The position numbers and the translations under genes were made by a program. From Acd1 sp049973945 (lineage in GTDB: Archaea; Thermoproteota; Thermoprotei_A; Sulfolobales; Sulfolobaceae), in NCBI GenBank assembly GCA_049973945.1, contig JBMFJH010000012.1, positions 1 through 51,776 on the forward strand: DNA of 51,776 nucleotides. Direction: 5' to 3'. Shown here piece by piece: positions 1 to 8,322 of this stretch; the first letter of the stretch is position 1; every line of letters begins with the position of its first letter. The notes beneath the pieces are model-generated. The model ran no database searches. It had not been told where the DNA came from and was given only the letters and a program-made list of their open reading frames with translations.

Positions 1-149
1 ACGTGGATCGAGAGGTAGTAGTCCCCGAGCTTGACAGCGTTCGCGTAGTGCCCAACCCCGACCTCTCCGGCCTTGAAGTAGGCCTTGGCGATCTCGTGGT
101 ATTGTTTGAGTTTGCTCAGGTCGACGCCGGACTTCGAGTACTCGCTCAC
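1..149 (-). CDS. purM: Phosphoribosylformylglycinamidine cyclo-ligase (AIR synthase) PurM, N-terminal part
   Basis: Only the first 49 codons lie in the window; the gene runs off the left edge. It starts at a GTG whose last two bases form part of the purD stop (GTGA overlap), so it is the last visible gene of the purine operon. The peptide begins MSEYSKSGVDLSKLKQ and continues through GHYANAVKLGDYYLSIHV. The YxxxGVD start and the later K-L-GDYYL-S-H segment, which would lead into the DGVGTK motif, are typical of PurM. The enzyme closes FGAM to AIR with ATP, the step after PurL/PurQ/PurS. The assignment rests on this short N-terminus plus operon position, so it is likely but not certain. Confidence 0.75.
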   Translation of the reverse strand, partial: MSEYSKSGVDLSKLKQYHEIAKAYFKAGEVGVGHYANAVKLGDYYLSIH

Positions 150-1582
150 CAGAGGCCTCCCTCCGGCGACCAGTCCGCGCTTACCCCCAGCAGGCCCCTA
201 GCCTCCCTGTTCTTGTAGGTGTACCTCACTACCTCGGCCTTCTCTGCTTGTTCCCTAATCGTGTTGCCTATGTCGCTCCTGTAGATCAGGGGGACTTCGG
301 ACTGGATCAGGGAGAAGCACTTGTTAAGCGTCTTGTCGGCCTTCTCGAAGTCCTGCACAGCGACCAGCTCCAACGCCCTGCTCCCTTTCGTTACCAGCGA
401 GTTGCCCTCGAGGGCCACGGAGCCGAAGTAGACTTTACACCCTAACTCCCTCATCTTGGGCAGGTCGAGCCAAATCCTCTTGTTGCTCGCCATCTCTTTA
501 TTCAGCGGGTAGCCCCTCGGGGCCACGGCCCTCACTACTGAAGGAGTATCGTCGACCTCGAGCTTAGCCTTGGAGAGGTGGCCGGTGGCTGTCAGCTCCA
601 AGATTTCGCCGAAGTCGCTCTTTATCCTCGGAATGATCGCGGAAGCCTCCGGGTCGCCCAGCCTCGAGTAGTACTCGATTATGGTCGGCCCCCAGAGGCC
701 GGTGAGCATCATCTGGCCCGAGATTATCCCTACGTACTTCTCCTTGAAGGTGTCCTCTATTGCCTCGATCGTCTTCCTCACTATCTCGTAGGACCTCTCG
801 TACTCCTCCTCGTTTATGAAGGGCAACAGCCTCCCAGGGCCGGAAATCGAGCCCATACCTCCCGTCTCGGGGCCTATGGCGTAGGGATAGGCGTGCTTGT
901 AGTCCTGCGCCAAGGGCAACGGTAAAGTGGTGTGGCCGTCGCTGAGAACGTGGAGCGTGTACTCGGGCCCGTCCACCTTTTCCTCTATAATTATTTTCAC
1001 GTCCCCCTTCGCGTAGGAGCCTATGTGAGAGACGCCCTTCGAGAGGGCGGACCTCTTCTCCTTGCTCAGGTAGGCCTGCATGTCGGCGACTACCTTCACC
1101 CCCTTCCCTCCGACCTGTTCCGCCGGCTTTATCGCGACTGAGCCCCCGTACTCCAGGATGAACCTAGCCGCCTCCTCTATGGAAGAGAAGGTCTTGTACC
1201 TCAGCCTCCCGGGGATCTTGTACTTCCACATTAGCTCCCTCATCCAGGCCTTGGACTTCTCGATCATCGAGCAGTTCTTCGAGGCCCCGACGACGGGAAT
1301 CCCTTCCTTCCTGAACTCGTCGGCCACACCGTTGAACAAAGGGTCTTCAGGGCCTATCACTCCGAAGTCCGGGTTTACCGCCTTAATGACCTGCCTGACG
1401 CTCTCGGGGTCGGTGGGCTTCCCGATGTAGTAGGTGCCTCCCGTCCTCTCCACGACTTCCTTAATGCCGGGGTTCAGGTAGCTCGAGATCGCGTAGACCT
1501 TGTAGCCCTTAGGGGAGTTCCCTAAGGCTTCAGCTAACGCGTTCTCCCTCGCACCGTCTCCCACGAGTAGAACCTTGGCCAT
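146..1582 (-). CDS. purD: Phosphoribosylamine-glycine ligase (GAR synthetase)
   Basis: PurD joins phosphoribosylamine and glycine with ATP in the cytoplasm, the second step of purine synthesis. The 478-residue protein starts at ATG, one base after the stop of the upstream PurF-like gene. The N-terminal domain begins AKVLLVGDGARENALAEAL, matching the family's VLV-G-GxREHAL start. It is followed by an ATP-grasp domain with KPAEQVGGKGVKV and the GPETGGMGSISGPG segment, then IIEYYSRLGDPEA near residue 310, the equivalent of the family's NxRxGDPE loop (Tyr-Ser in place of the usual Asn). The length is slightly above bacterial PurD (about 430). Its neighbours are the purF pair and purM, all on the same strand with essentially no spacing, so it is read as one operon. 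Confidence 0.93.
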   Translation of the reverse strand: MAKVLLVGDGARENALAEALGNSPKGYKVYAISSYLNPGIKEVVERTGGTYYIGKPTDPESVRQVIKAVNPDFGVIGPEDPLFNGVADEFRKEGIPVVGASKNCSMIEKSKAWMRELMWKYKIPGRLRYKTFSSIEEAARFILEYGGSVAIKPAEQVGGKGVKVVADMQAYLSKEKRSALSKGVSHIGSYAKGDVKIIIEEKVDGPEYTLHVLSDGHTTLPLPLAQDYKHAYPYAIGPETGGMGSISGPGRLLPFINEEEYERSYEIVRKTIEAIEDTFKEKYVGIISGQMMLTGLWGPTIIEYYSRLGDPEASAIIPRIKSDFGEILELTATGHLSKAKLEVDDTPSVVRAVAPRGYPLNKEMASNKRIWLDLPKMRELGCKVYFGSVALEGNSLVTKGSRALELVAVQDFEKADKTLNKCFSLIQSEVPLIYRSDIGNTIREQAEKAEVVRYTYKNREARGLLGVSADWSPEGGLW

Positions 1583-1583
1583 T

Positions 1584-2813
1584 TCAGATCACCTTCGGGT
1601 AAACCCTTGTCATGCAACCTGTACACAGTCCTTTTGTTCCCAAGGCCTTGTAAAGCCCCTCGATGCTGAGCCAGTAAATGCTGTCGGCCCCGATGACTTT
1701 GGCTATCTCTTCGTCGCTGAGGTTAGCAGCTATCAGCTCCTTTGAGTCGGGAACCTCCATCCCGTAAGGACAGGCAGAGACGAGCTTGGGGCTCCCAATC
1801 AGCACGTGCACCTCCCTCGCCCCCAACCTCCTTAGGTTGAAGACCGTGTTCTTCAGGGTGTTGCCCGTAACCATCGAGTCGTCGATCAGCACTACCCTCT
1901 TCCCCTTGACCGAGGCCTTGATGGGGTTGAGCTTGAGCTGAACCCCCACGACCTTGAGGAAGTCGTCCTTGGCAAGCATCGTCCTTACAGGGCTCCCAGT
2001 CCTCGTGAACCCTAAGTCTAGCCTAAGCCCTAGCTTCCTTGAGTAGCCTATGGCGTAGGGTATCGCGGTCTCTGGGACTCCTATTACGACGTCGGCGTTA
2101 ATGGGCCTCTCCTCGGCGAGGGCTTCCCCAATCCTGACCCTGACCTCGTAGATGTCGGCGTCGAAGACCCTGCTGTCTATCCTTGATTGGTAAACTAAGT
2201 CTATAGCGCAGTACGCCCTCTTCGGCTCCTTGACCTGCTTGAGCTCGACGCCGTATGTGTCGACTATTACCATCTCCCCGGGCTGGAGTTCCTTGGTCAT
2301 CTCGCTCCCCAACACGTTGAACGCTGAGCTCTCGGAAGCCACTATCGCCATGTCGAAGCCGAAGCCTCCGATCTGCAGCGGCTTTATTCCGTAGTCGTCC
2401 CTGTAGCCTATCATCCTGCCGTCCTTTGTAAGCACGATCAAGCTCGCGGCCCCCCTCATTTCCGCTAAGGCCTTCTCAGGGTCCCTCGCTATCGCGTCTG
2501 CCAACGCAGGCAGGTCGCCCTTTATGACCCCGTCGTAGACCATCACCGCTTCCCTACCTTCTACCGGAACCCCCTCGACGTTGCCGCTGTAACCCACCCC
2601 TGCCCAGCCGTTTAGCTGGGCTACTTTCTCCTCGTCCAAGTCCTCAGGGGCCTTCTTCTCCCTTATAGTAGAGAAGCCCTCGCCCAGCACCGAGAGGCCG
2701 CTGTGAGCGTAGCCCCTGTGCTGGACTCCCATCATCCCGTAAAAAACGAACTTGCTGACGTTCCAAATCCTGTCGAAGGCCAGAACTCCAACTATACCAG
2801 CCATGACCGTCAC
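1584..2813 (-). CDS. PurF-like protein lacking the glutaminase nucleophile (degenerate amidophosphoribosyltransferase paralogue)
   Basis: A 409-residue full-length PurF paralogue directly downstream of purF (GTGA overlap). A second possible start, ATG at 2804, gives MAGIVGV, so the N-terminal Cys of ordinary PurF (MCGIVGV) is Ala here. The GHVRYST and NGTITN glutamine-site motifs of its neighbour are replaced by GYSGNVE and YDGVIKG. The PRPP loop reads VVLIDDSMVTGNT (residues 307-319), with Thr where PurF has Arg. In contrast, all four cysteines that bind the 4Fe-4S cluster in the Bacillus-type enzyme are kept (Cys202, 348, 397, 400). It is therefore unlikely to use glutamine. A regulatory or structural partner of PurF, or an ammonia-only enzyme, are inferences. 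Confidence 0.82.
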   Translation of the reverse strand: MTVMAGIVGVLAFDRIWNVSKFVFYGMMGVQHRGYAHSGLSVLGEGFSTIREKKAPEDLDEEKVAQLNGWAGVGYSGNVEGVPVEGREAVMVYDGVIKGDLPALADAIARDPEKALAEMRGAASLIVLTKDGRMIGYRDDYGIKPLQIGGFGFDMAIVASESSAFNVLGSEMTKELQPGEMVIVDTYGVELKQVKEPKRAYCAIDLVYQSRIDSRVFDADIYEVRVRIGEALAEERPINADVVIGVPETAIPYAIGYSRKLGLRLDLGFTRTGSPVRTMLAKDDFLKVVGVQLKLNPIKASVKGKRVVLIDDSMVTGNTLKNTVFNLRRLGAREVHVLIGSPKLVSACPYGMEVPDSKELIAANLSDEEIAKVIGADSIYWLSIEGLYKALGTKGLCTGCMTRVYPKVI

Positions 2814-4141
2814 CTCGCGAACGCGGACTCGAGCTCCTCAAGGCTGTAGCTCCACCTCAGGGGGTACTTCCCCGTGAAGCAGGCGTGACAGAGGTCCTTC
2901 CTACCTATCGCCTGGATCATCTCTTCCACAGTCAAGTACTCCACCGAGTCGGCCCCTATTTCCTTAGCGATGGCCCTCTCGCCCCTGTTGTAGGCAATCA
3001 GCTCCCTCCTCGAGGGGAAGTCTATCCCCATGTAGCAGGGGTACCTAATTGGAGGGGAGCCAACCCTTACGTGAACCTCCTTAGCCCCAGCGTTCCTCAA
3101 GGCTGAGACCAGCTTCTTCATGGTGTTCCCCCTCACTATGGAGTCGTCCACGAGGACAACCCTCTTCCCCTCGACGGCCTTACTGACCACGCTGAACTTC
3201 TCCTCGATTGCGGAGAGCCTCTTGTCCTGGGTGGGCATGATGAACGACCTCATGGAGTAGTGGCTCCTCACTAAGGCGTACTCCAAGGGAGTTCCTGTGG
3301 CCCTTGAATAACCTATGGCCACCGGGATGGATGACTCCGGGACTGGGACGACTATGTCTGCTTCTGCCCTGTGGTTCTTCCCCAGGAGCTCGCCCAGCCT
3401 CACCCTCGCCTCGTAAACGGAGTAGCCGTCTATCGTCGAGTCGGGCCTGGCGAAGTAGATGTACTCGAAGGAACACGTGGTAGGGGCAGGGTCGACTACC
3501 CTCACGAACTCGAAGTGGTCGCCGTTGACCTTCACGATCTCCCCTGGGCTCACGTCCCTCAGCACGTAGCCTCCCAGCTGTCTAATAGGCCCGTCCTCGC
3601 TCGCGACCACCAAGTTTTCCCCTATCTTTCCGAGAACCAAAGGCCTGAAGCCCTTGGGATCCCTGAAGGCGTAGATTTCCCCCCTTTCGCTGAGGACAAT
3701 CGCGGAGTAAGCGCCGTCTGCCTTTTCGTAAACTCTCGCTATTCCCGAGACCGGGTCGCTCCCCGAGGATATGAGGTCGAGGAGGAACCTCGTGTCCAAC
3801 TTGTAGCCATATTTATAGGCGTTCGTGATCGTGCCGTTGAAGGCCACGGCCAACCTGCCGTTCGAGAGGGGCTGGCTGTCCTCGACCGTGACTGAGCCGG
3901 AGGTGGAGTACCTCACGTGTCCTATTGCAACGCTTCCGTTAAGCGACGATAGCTCCTCCTTGTCCAGGGCCTCCTCGACTGTACCCAAGCCCTTCAGCGT
4001 GACCAGGACGTTGTCCTGGATCGTGGATATCCCAGCGCTCTCCTGCCCCCTGTGCTGGTGGAGCTTAAGGAGCTCGTAGGTCAGCTCGACCGCGTCCGGA
4101 CCGCTCACCGCCACTACACCGCAGTGCTCCTTCAACTTCAT
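2810..4141 (-). CDS. purF: Amidophosphoribosyltransferase (glutamine PRPP amidotransferase)
   Basis: PurF makes phosphoribosylamine from PRPP and glutamine, the committed step of purine synthesis. The 443-residue protein starts MKLKEHCGVVAV; Cys7 is the expected N-terminal nucleophile after removal of a six-residue propeptide. GHVRYST (74-80) and FNGTITN (101-107) form the glutamine site. VLVDDSIVRGNT (329-340) is the PRPP loop. Cys223, Cys369, Cys418 and Cys421 match the four 4Fe-4S ligands of the Bacillus subtilis enzyme. ATG directly abuts the purL stop. The following gene is a degenerate copy of this one. Confidence 0.95.
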   Translation of the reverse strand: MKLKEHCGVVAVSGPDAVELTYELLKLHQHRGQESAGISTIQDNVLVTLKGLGTVEEALDKEELSSLNGSVAIGHVRYSTSGSVTVEDSQPLSNGRLAVAFNGTITNAYKYGYKLDTRFLLDLISSGSDPVSGIARVYEKADGAYSAIVLSERGEIYAFRDPKGFRPLVLGKIGENLVVASEDGPIRQLGGYVLRDVSPGEIVKVNGDHFEFVRVVDPAPTTCSFEYIYFARPDSTIDGYSVYEARVRLGELLGKNHRAEADIVVPVPESSIPVAIGYSRATGTPLEYALVRSHYSMRSFIMPTQDKRLSAIEEKFSVVSKAVEGKRVVLVDDSIVRGNTMKKLVSALRNAGAKEVHVRVGSPPIRYPCYMGIDFPSRRELIAYNRGERAIAKEIGADSVEYLTVEEMIQAIGRKDLCHACFTGKYPLRWSYSLEELESAFAR

Positions 4142-6259
4142 TCAGCCCATCACCTCGTAGAGGAGCCTGTTCCTCCTCTCCATTTCCTTGGACAGGTCGA
4201 GCCTGTTCCAGTCGAACTCGAGCGTGTAGGACTCCCCGTTCACCCTGCCTATTGCTGAGGCCTCGATTCCCTTGGAGTAGGCTTTCGAGATTACCGAATC
4301 CGGATCGTCCGTGATGACGACGAACCTCCCGGTGCTCTCGGAGAACAGCTTGGCCACGACGGAGTCCGTGTCGGACTTCACCGCGTTGAGGTTGAGGAAA
4401 ATGCCTAAGCCTTTAGCCAAAATCGGGACGAGGGCACCGACCAGTCCTCCCTTGCTCACGTCCTTGGCGAAGCTGACCTTCCCCTCGTTTATCAGGTCTA
4501 TGACAACTTGGGAGGCGAGGTAGTCCTCGTTGAGCCTCGGCCTCACCAGCTCGCCGAACTGGCCGTAGATCCTCCCCAACAAAGTCCCCCTGGTCTCGTC
4601 CCTGGTAAGGCCGATCTGGACTAGGGCTCCCTCTTGTACCTTCGGCCTCAGGAACTTCTCCCTCACGAGGCCAGCCATCACTACCAGCGGGGTGGGCTTG
4701 ATGGGCCTACCTTCCTTGTTCTCGTTGTGGAACGAGACCTTGCCACCCACGATCGGCGTGTTGAAGAACTTGGCTGCCTCGCTTATCCCCCTCACAGCGT
4801 CGACGAAGGAGGCGTAGACTTCAGGCTTCCTTGGGTCGCCGAACTGGAGGTGGTCTACAAGCCCAATGCCCTCAGCTCCAACCGAGGCCAAGTTCCTGTA
4901 GGCCTCAGCGACGATAGCCTTCCCGCACTCGTAGGCGTCCTCCTGGCAGAGGTCTTGGTTGGCGTCTCCCTTTAAGGCTAACAGCTTCCCGTTGGGCAAT
5001 TCGACTAATGCCGCGTCGGCCTCTCCCGGTTTCAGTACCGTTGCGGTTCCGACCTCATAGTCGAACTGGCTATAGACCCACTCCTTGTCCGCGAGGTCTG
5101 GGTGGGTCACAACTGCCCTGATAGCCTCTTGAACGGGGGGCAGGTTTACCCCCTTTGTCTCAGTCCTCCTCTTCACGACGGGGTATGTGTACCTGGGAGG
5201 GTTGAGGAGGAGGTCTGAGGGGAGTCTGACGACCTCCTTGCCCTTGTACCTGAAGACTATGTCCTTGGAGGCCGTTATTTCCCCTATTTCAGCACAGGGG
5301 TACTCGTAGTACTCGAAGACCCTGCAGACCTTCTCCACGTTCTCCGGCCTCACGGCGAAGAGCATCCTCTCCTGGGTCTCCGAGACAAGCATCATCTCCG
5401 GCGTCATTCCTTCGACTCTCAGGGGGAGCTTGTCGAGGTCGACCACGGCTCCCAAACCGTTGGCCATCTCCGTGACGGCAACGACTATCCCTCCCCCTCC
5501 CAAGTCCTTGATCGCCTCGACGTAATCTACTACTTCCAAAGTCCCGTCGAGGACTATCTTTCCAGCGAAGGGGTCAGCTATCTGGACAGCACCGATTTCC
5601 TCTTCCCCGCTCAGCTTCCTCGAGGCGAAGGAGGCCCCTCCCAGGCCGTCAATTCCAGTTGCACCGACAATCACGAGCTTGAGCCCAGGCCTCTTCACTA
5701 CGCTGGGCACGATCCTGTCCTTCCTGACGACTCCGACTCCTGCCACGTCCACGAGCGGGTTGTCCCTGTAGGTCTCGTCGAAGCTGAGCTCCCCTCCTAC
5801 CACGGGAACGCCTATGCTGTTCCCGTAGAATCCTATGCCCTGGATGATCCCCTTCAGGAGCCACCAGCTCCTCTCGTCCTCCAGAGGCCCTACCCTTATC
5901 ATGTCGAGGAGGGCTATGGGCCTAGCTCCCTTGCTGATTATGTCCCTAATTATGCCCCCGACACCTGTAGCAGCCCCGTTGAATGGGTCGATGGCCGAGG
6001 GGTGGTTGTGGCTCTCCACCTTGAGCACTATGGCCCAACCATCGCCAACGTCGAGGGCACCGGCGTCCTGCCAGTCCTCTATTCCCATCACTACCTTGTC
6101 GCCCACGCTGTGGAGAGACCTCAAGTACACCTTCGAGGACTTGTAGGAGCAGTGCTCCGACCAAAGGGCGTCAATGGTTAGCCACTCCGCCTCGTTCGGC
6201 TCCCTACCTAGCGCCTTCCTAACGGTCTCCATCTCGTAAGGGCTGAGGGTTAACCTCAC
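4142..6259 (-). CDS. purL: Phosphoribosylformylglycinamidine synthase, large subunit (small PurL type)
   Basis: This 705-residue protein is the FGAR to FGAM amidating subunit that works with the glutaminase PurQ and the linker PurS, both encoded just upstream. The small PurL length (about 700-740) fits archaea and Gram-positive bacteria, not the 1300-residue fused enzyme. Near the N-terminus EWLTIDALWSEHCSYKSSK is the family's SEHCSYK motif, followed by VLKVESHNHPSAIDPFNGAATGVGG and later DLGGGG. The second half carries LKGDANQDLC and the internal repeat of the AIR-synthase fold. The GTG start overlaps the purQ stop by four bases. Confidence 0.95.
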   Translation of the reverse strand: MRLTLSPYEMETVRKALGREPNEAEWLTIDALWSEHCSYKSSKVYLRSLHSVGDKVVMGIEDWQDAGALDVGDGWAIVLKVESHNHPSAIDPFNGAATGVGGIIRDIISKGARPIALLDMIRVGPLEDERSWWLLKGIIQGIGFYGNSIGVPVVGGELSFDETYRDNPLVDVAGVGVVRKDRIVPSVVKRPGLKLVIVGATGIDGLGGASFASRKLSGEEEIGAVQIADPFAGKIVLDGTLEVVDYVEAIKDLGGGGIVVAVTEMANGLGAVVDLDKLPLRVEGMTPEMMLVSETQERMLFAVRPENVEKVCRVFEYYEYPCAEIGEITASKDIVFRYKGKEVVRLPSDLLLNPPRYTYPVVKRRTETKGVNLPPVQEAIRAVVTHPDLADKEWVYSQFDYEVGTATVLKPGEADAALVELPNGKLLALKGDANQDLCQEDAYECGKAIVAEAYRNLASVGAEGIGLVDHLQFGDPRKPEVYASFVDAVRGISEAAKFFNTPIVGGKVSFHNENKEGRPIKPTPLVVMAGLVREKFLRPKVQEGALVQIGLTRDETRGTLLGRIYGQFGELVRPRLNEDYLASQVVIDLINEGKVSFAKDVSKGGLVGALVPILAKGLGIFLNLNAVKSDTDSVVAKLFSESTGRFVVITDDPDSVISKAYSKGIEASAIGRVNGESYTLEFDWNRLDLSKEMERRNRLLYEVMG

Positions 6260-6930
6260 TTCGCCAACCCCCTGAAGAGAAGAAGGCCGTCAGTAGTCGA
6301 GTTCGGGGAGGTGAGCTTGAAGCTCGCCCTCTCGGGGTGGGGCATCATCCCCACCACGTTCCCCTCCTCGTTGGCCACAGAGGCTATGTTGAGTATTGAA
6401 CCGTTGGGGTTCACGTCATCTCTGACCTGCCCCCTCTCGTCTGAGTAAGCCAGGACGGCTAACCTCTTCGCCCTCTCAAGGTCGGGGTGGTAGTACCTCC
6501 CCTCGGCGTGGGCTATGGGCATGTAGATGACGTCCTTCTCCAAGTGCCTGGTGACGAAGGTGTCCTTCCTCAGAACCTTCAGGTAAACCCACTTGCTCAC
6601 GAACCTCAGGCTCAGGTTGGGGAGCAGGGCGCCCTCGAGCAACCCCGCCTCGACGAGGATCTGGAAGCCGTTGCATATGCCCATGACCTTTTTTCCCTCC
6701 TTGGCCATTTCCTTGACCATCTTCATGACTTCCGTGTTCGCCGCTATCGCCCCAGCCCTCAAGTAGTCCCCGTAGCTGAAACCCCCAGGCAGAACGACGG
6801 CGTCGTACTTGTCCGGGTCGAAGTCCCTGAACTTCACGATCTCCGACTGAACCCCGGCCTCGAGGAGGGCTTTATGGACGTCGACCTCGCAGGTCGTGCC
6901 GGGGAACTTAATGACCGCCGTCCTGGCCAA
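6256..6930 (-). CDS. purQ: Phosphoribosylformylglycinamidine synthase, glutaminase subunit
   Basis: A class I glutamine amidotransferase of 224 residues that supplies ammonia to PurL. The start MARTAVIKFPGTTCEVD has the FPGTN-like pattern of PurQ. GGFSYGDYLRAGAIA follows, and the nucleophile elbow VMGICNGFQIL holds the catalytic Cys. GMMPHPERA near the C-terminus provides the His-Glu pair. The chosen start is TTG, inside the end of purS (23-base overlap). No better start lies downstream before the conserved N-terminus. Same operon as purS and purL. Confidence 0.94.
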   Translation of the reverse strand: MARTAVIKFPGTTCEVDVHKALLEAGVQSEIVKFRDFDPDKYDAVVLPGGFSYGDYLRAGAIAANTEVMKMVKEMAKEGKKVMGICNGFQILVEAGLLEGALLPNLSLRFVSKWVYLKVLRKDTFVTRHLEKDVIYMPIAHAEGRYYHPDLERAKRLAVLAYSDERGQVRDDVNPNGSILNIASVANEEGNVVGMMPHPERASFKLTSPNSTTDGLLLFRGLAK

Positions 6931-7174
6931 CTACCCTCACCTCTATCTTGTGGACTAACGGGTTGTAGAGCCTCTTCTCCGAGGCCAACCTCTTGACGAG
7001 CTCGACCGCCTCGTCCTTGTTAGACCCTTCGACCTCGAAGAGGACGTACTTCCCTACCCTAGTGCTCAGGAACTTGCTCGAGAACTTCTCAGCCACGTAC
7101 CTCTGCAACGTCTCTCCTTCAGGGTCTCTTACGCCTTCCTTGTTGGTGATTATCAGCTCTACCTTGAACCTCAT
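6908..7174 (-). CDS. purS: Phosphoribosylformylglycinamidine synthase, PurS subunit
   Basis: An 88-residue subunit that bridges PurQ and PurL and helps pass ammonia between them. The sequence MRFKVELIITNKEGVRDPEGETLQRYV has the PurS signature (K-E-G-V-x-D-P-E/Q-G-x-T). The ATG overlaps the purC stop (ATGA) and the 3' end overlaps purQ, typical of tight translational coupling. Confidence 0.94.
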   Translation of the reverse strand: MRFKVELIITNKEGVRDPEGETLQRYVAEKFSSKFLSTRVGKYVLFEVEGSNKDEAVELVKRLASEKRLYNPLVHKIEVRVVGQDGGH

Positions 7175-7875
7175 GACACCAACCTCCTGTAGAACTCCTC
7201 GTAAGCCTTCCTCACGGTCTCGAGGTCCGCCCCCTTCCTGTACAAGTCCTTGTCCAGGATCCTCCCTGTGCCCTCCTCCCTCACCCTCATGGAGTCGAGG
7301 GATATCTCGTCACCCACGACCAGCTCGTCGCCCAGCCTGCCGAACTCGAGCTTGAAGTCGTAAAGGATCAACCCCTTCGACTTGAGGAGGGGGAAGAGCA
7401 CCTCGTTCACCTTGTACATGATCTCCTCCACAACCTGGGCCTCCTTCCTCGTCATGAGCTTGAGGTGCTCCATGTGGTAGTAGTTCAGCATGGGGTCGTG
7501 CCTCTGGTCGTCCTTGAGGAAGAACTCTACAATGGGAGGGTCGAAGACCTCCCCCTCCTTTATGGGTAACCTCTTGACTATGCTCCCAGTTGCTATGTTC
7601 CTCAGGACGACCTCCACGGGGATCATCTTTAGGGCTTTGGCTATCATCGTCCTCTCGTCGTACATCCCCACGTAGTGAGTCCTCACCCCCTTGCCCTCGA
7701 GCACCCTGAAGAGGTAGGCAGAGGTCTGGGCGTTGAGCTTCCCCTTCCCGGGCAAGACGTCGTGCCTCGCCCCGTCGCCCGCAGTAATGTCGTCCTTGAA
7801 CTGGAGGAGGACTAGGTTATCCTCGTAAGCGTAAACTACCTTGGTCTTACCCTCTCCGAGCTTCGTAAGTTGCAT
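7171..7875 (-). CDS. purC: Phosphoribosylaminoimidazole-succinocarboxamide synthase (SAICAR synthetase)
   Basis: This 234-residue enzyme condenses CAIR with aspartate using ATP. Motifs: EGKTKVVY near the start (glycine-rich ATP site), FKDDITAGDGARHD, VEVVLRNIATGS, and the C-terminal LILYDFKLEFG and VGDEISLDSMR. It is the promoter-proximal gene of the purine operon. A TATA-like box lies about 28 bases upstream of the ATG, so the mRNA is probably leaderless. It is divergent from the gene starting at 7983. Confidence 0.95.
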   Translation of the reverse strand: MQLTKLGEGKTKVVYAYEDNLVLLQFKDDITAGDGARHDVLPGKGKLNAQTSAYLFRVLEGKGVRTHYVGMYDERTMIAKALKMIPVEVVLRNIATGSIVKRLPIKEGEVFDPPIVEFFLKDDQRHDPMLNYYHMEHLKLMTRKEAQVVEEIMYKVNEVLFPLLKSKGLILYDFKLEFGRLGDELVVGDEISLDSMRVREEGTGRILDKDLYRKGADLETVRKAYEEFYRRLVS

Positions 7876-7897
7876 CCGTGAGGATTTACCTGTATAA

Positions 7898-7907
7898 CTA
7901 AATAAAT
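7898..7907 (-). promoter_or_regulatory. TATA box of the purine operon
   Basis: On the minus strand the box reads ATTTATTTAG, centred about 28 bases upstream of the purC ATG at 7875. This is the spacing expected for a leaderless archaeal transcript. The remaining 107-base divergent region to the plus-strand gene at 7983 holds no other clear motif. Confidence 0.6.
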
Positions 7908-7982
7908 CCTTCTCAATCCCGTGAAACTTTTACTTGCCCAAGTTAATACGGGAGGGAAGATGTTATTATTGAGGGGCCAACC

Positions 7983-8321
7983 ATGTCACTCGTGAGCGAG
8001 GTAAGCATCGAGGACTTCCAGAAGCTGGACGTAAGGGTAGGGGTGGTGAAGAGCGCTGAGAGGATAGAGGGGACTAAGCTCCTCAGGCTCATTGTGGACG
8101 TGGGAGGGCAGGAAAGGCAGATAATCAGCGGGATCGCCCCCTGGTACGCCCCAGAGCAACTCGTGGGGAAGAAGGTAGTGGTTCTGGCCAACCTGAAGCC
8201 CAAGAAGATCAGGGGATTCGAGAGCCAAGGCATGATATTAGCAGCTGGCTGCGAGGAGGGGCAGAGACCCTTCATCCTCACGGTTGACGGGGAGGCCCCC
8301 TCGGGCTCAAAGGTCTGCTGA
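7983..8321 (+). CDS. tRNA-binding domain protein (methionyl-tRNA synthetase beta-subunit/CsaA-like)
   Basis: A 112-residue OB-fold tRNA-binding domain of the EMAP-II/MetRS C-terminal family. IEDFQKLDVRVGVVKSAERIEGTKLLRLIVDVG is the family's (D-x-R-V-G-x-I ... A-D-K-L-L-x-x-x-V-D) pattern. RQIISGIAPWYAPEQLVGKKVVVLANLKPKKIRGFESQGMILAA follows the usual order. In archaea such free-standing domains are annotated as the beta subunit of MetRS and are thought to increase tRNA affinity. No catalytic synthetase is nearby. The next gene starts one base after its stop, so the two are probably co-transcribed. Confidence 0.85.
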   Translation: MSLVSEVSIEDFQKLDVRVGVVKSAERIEGTKLLRLIVDVGGQERQIISGIAPWYAPEQLVGKKVVVLANLKPKKIRGFESQGMILAAGCEEGQRPFILTVDGEAPSGSKVC

Positions 8322-8322
8322 G

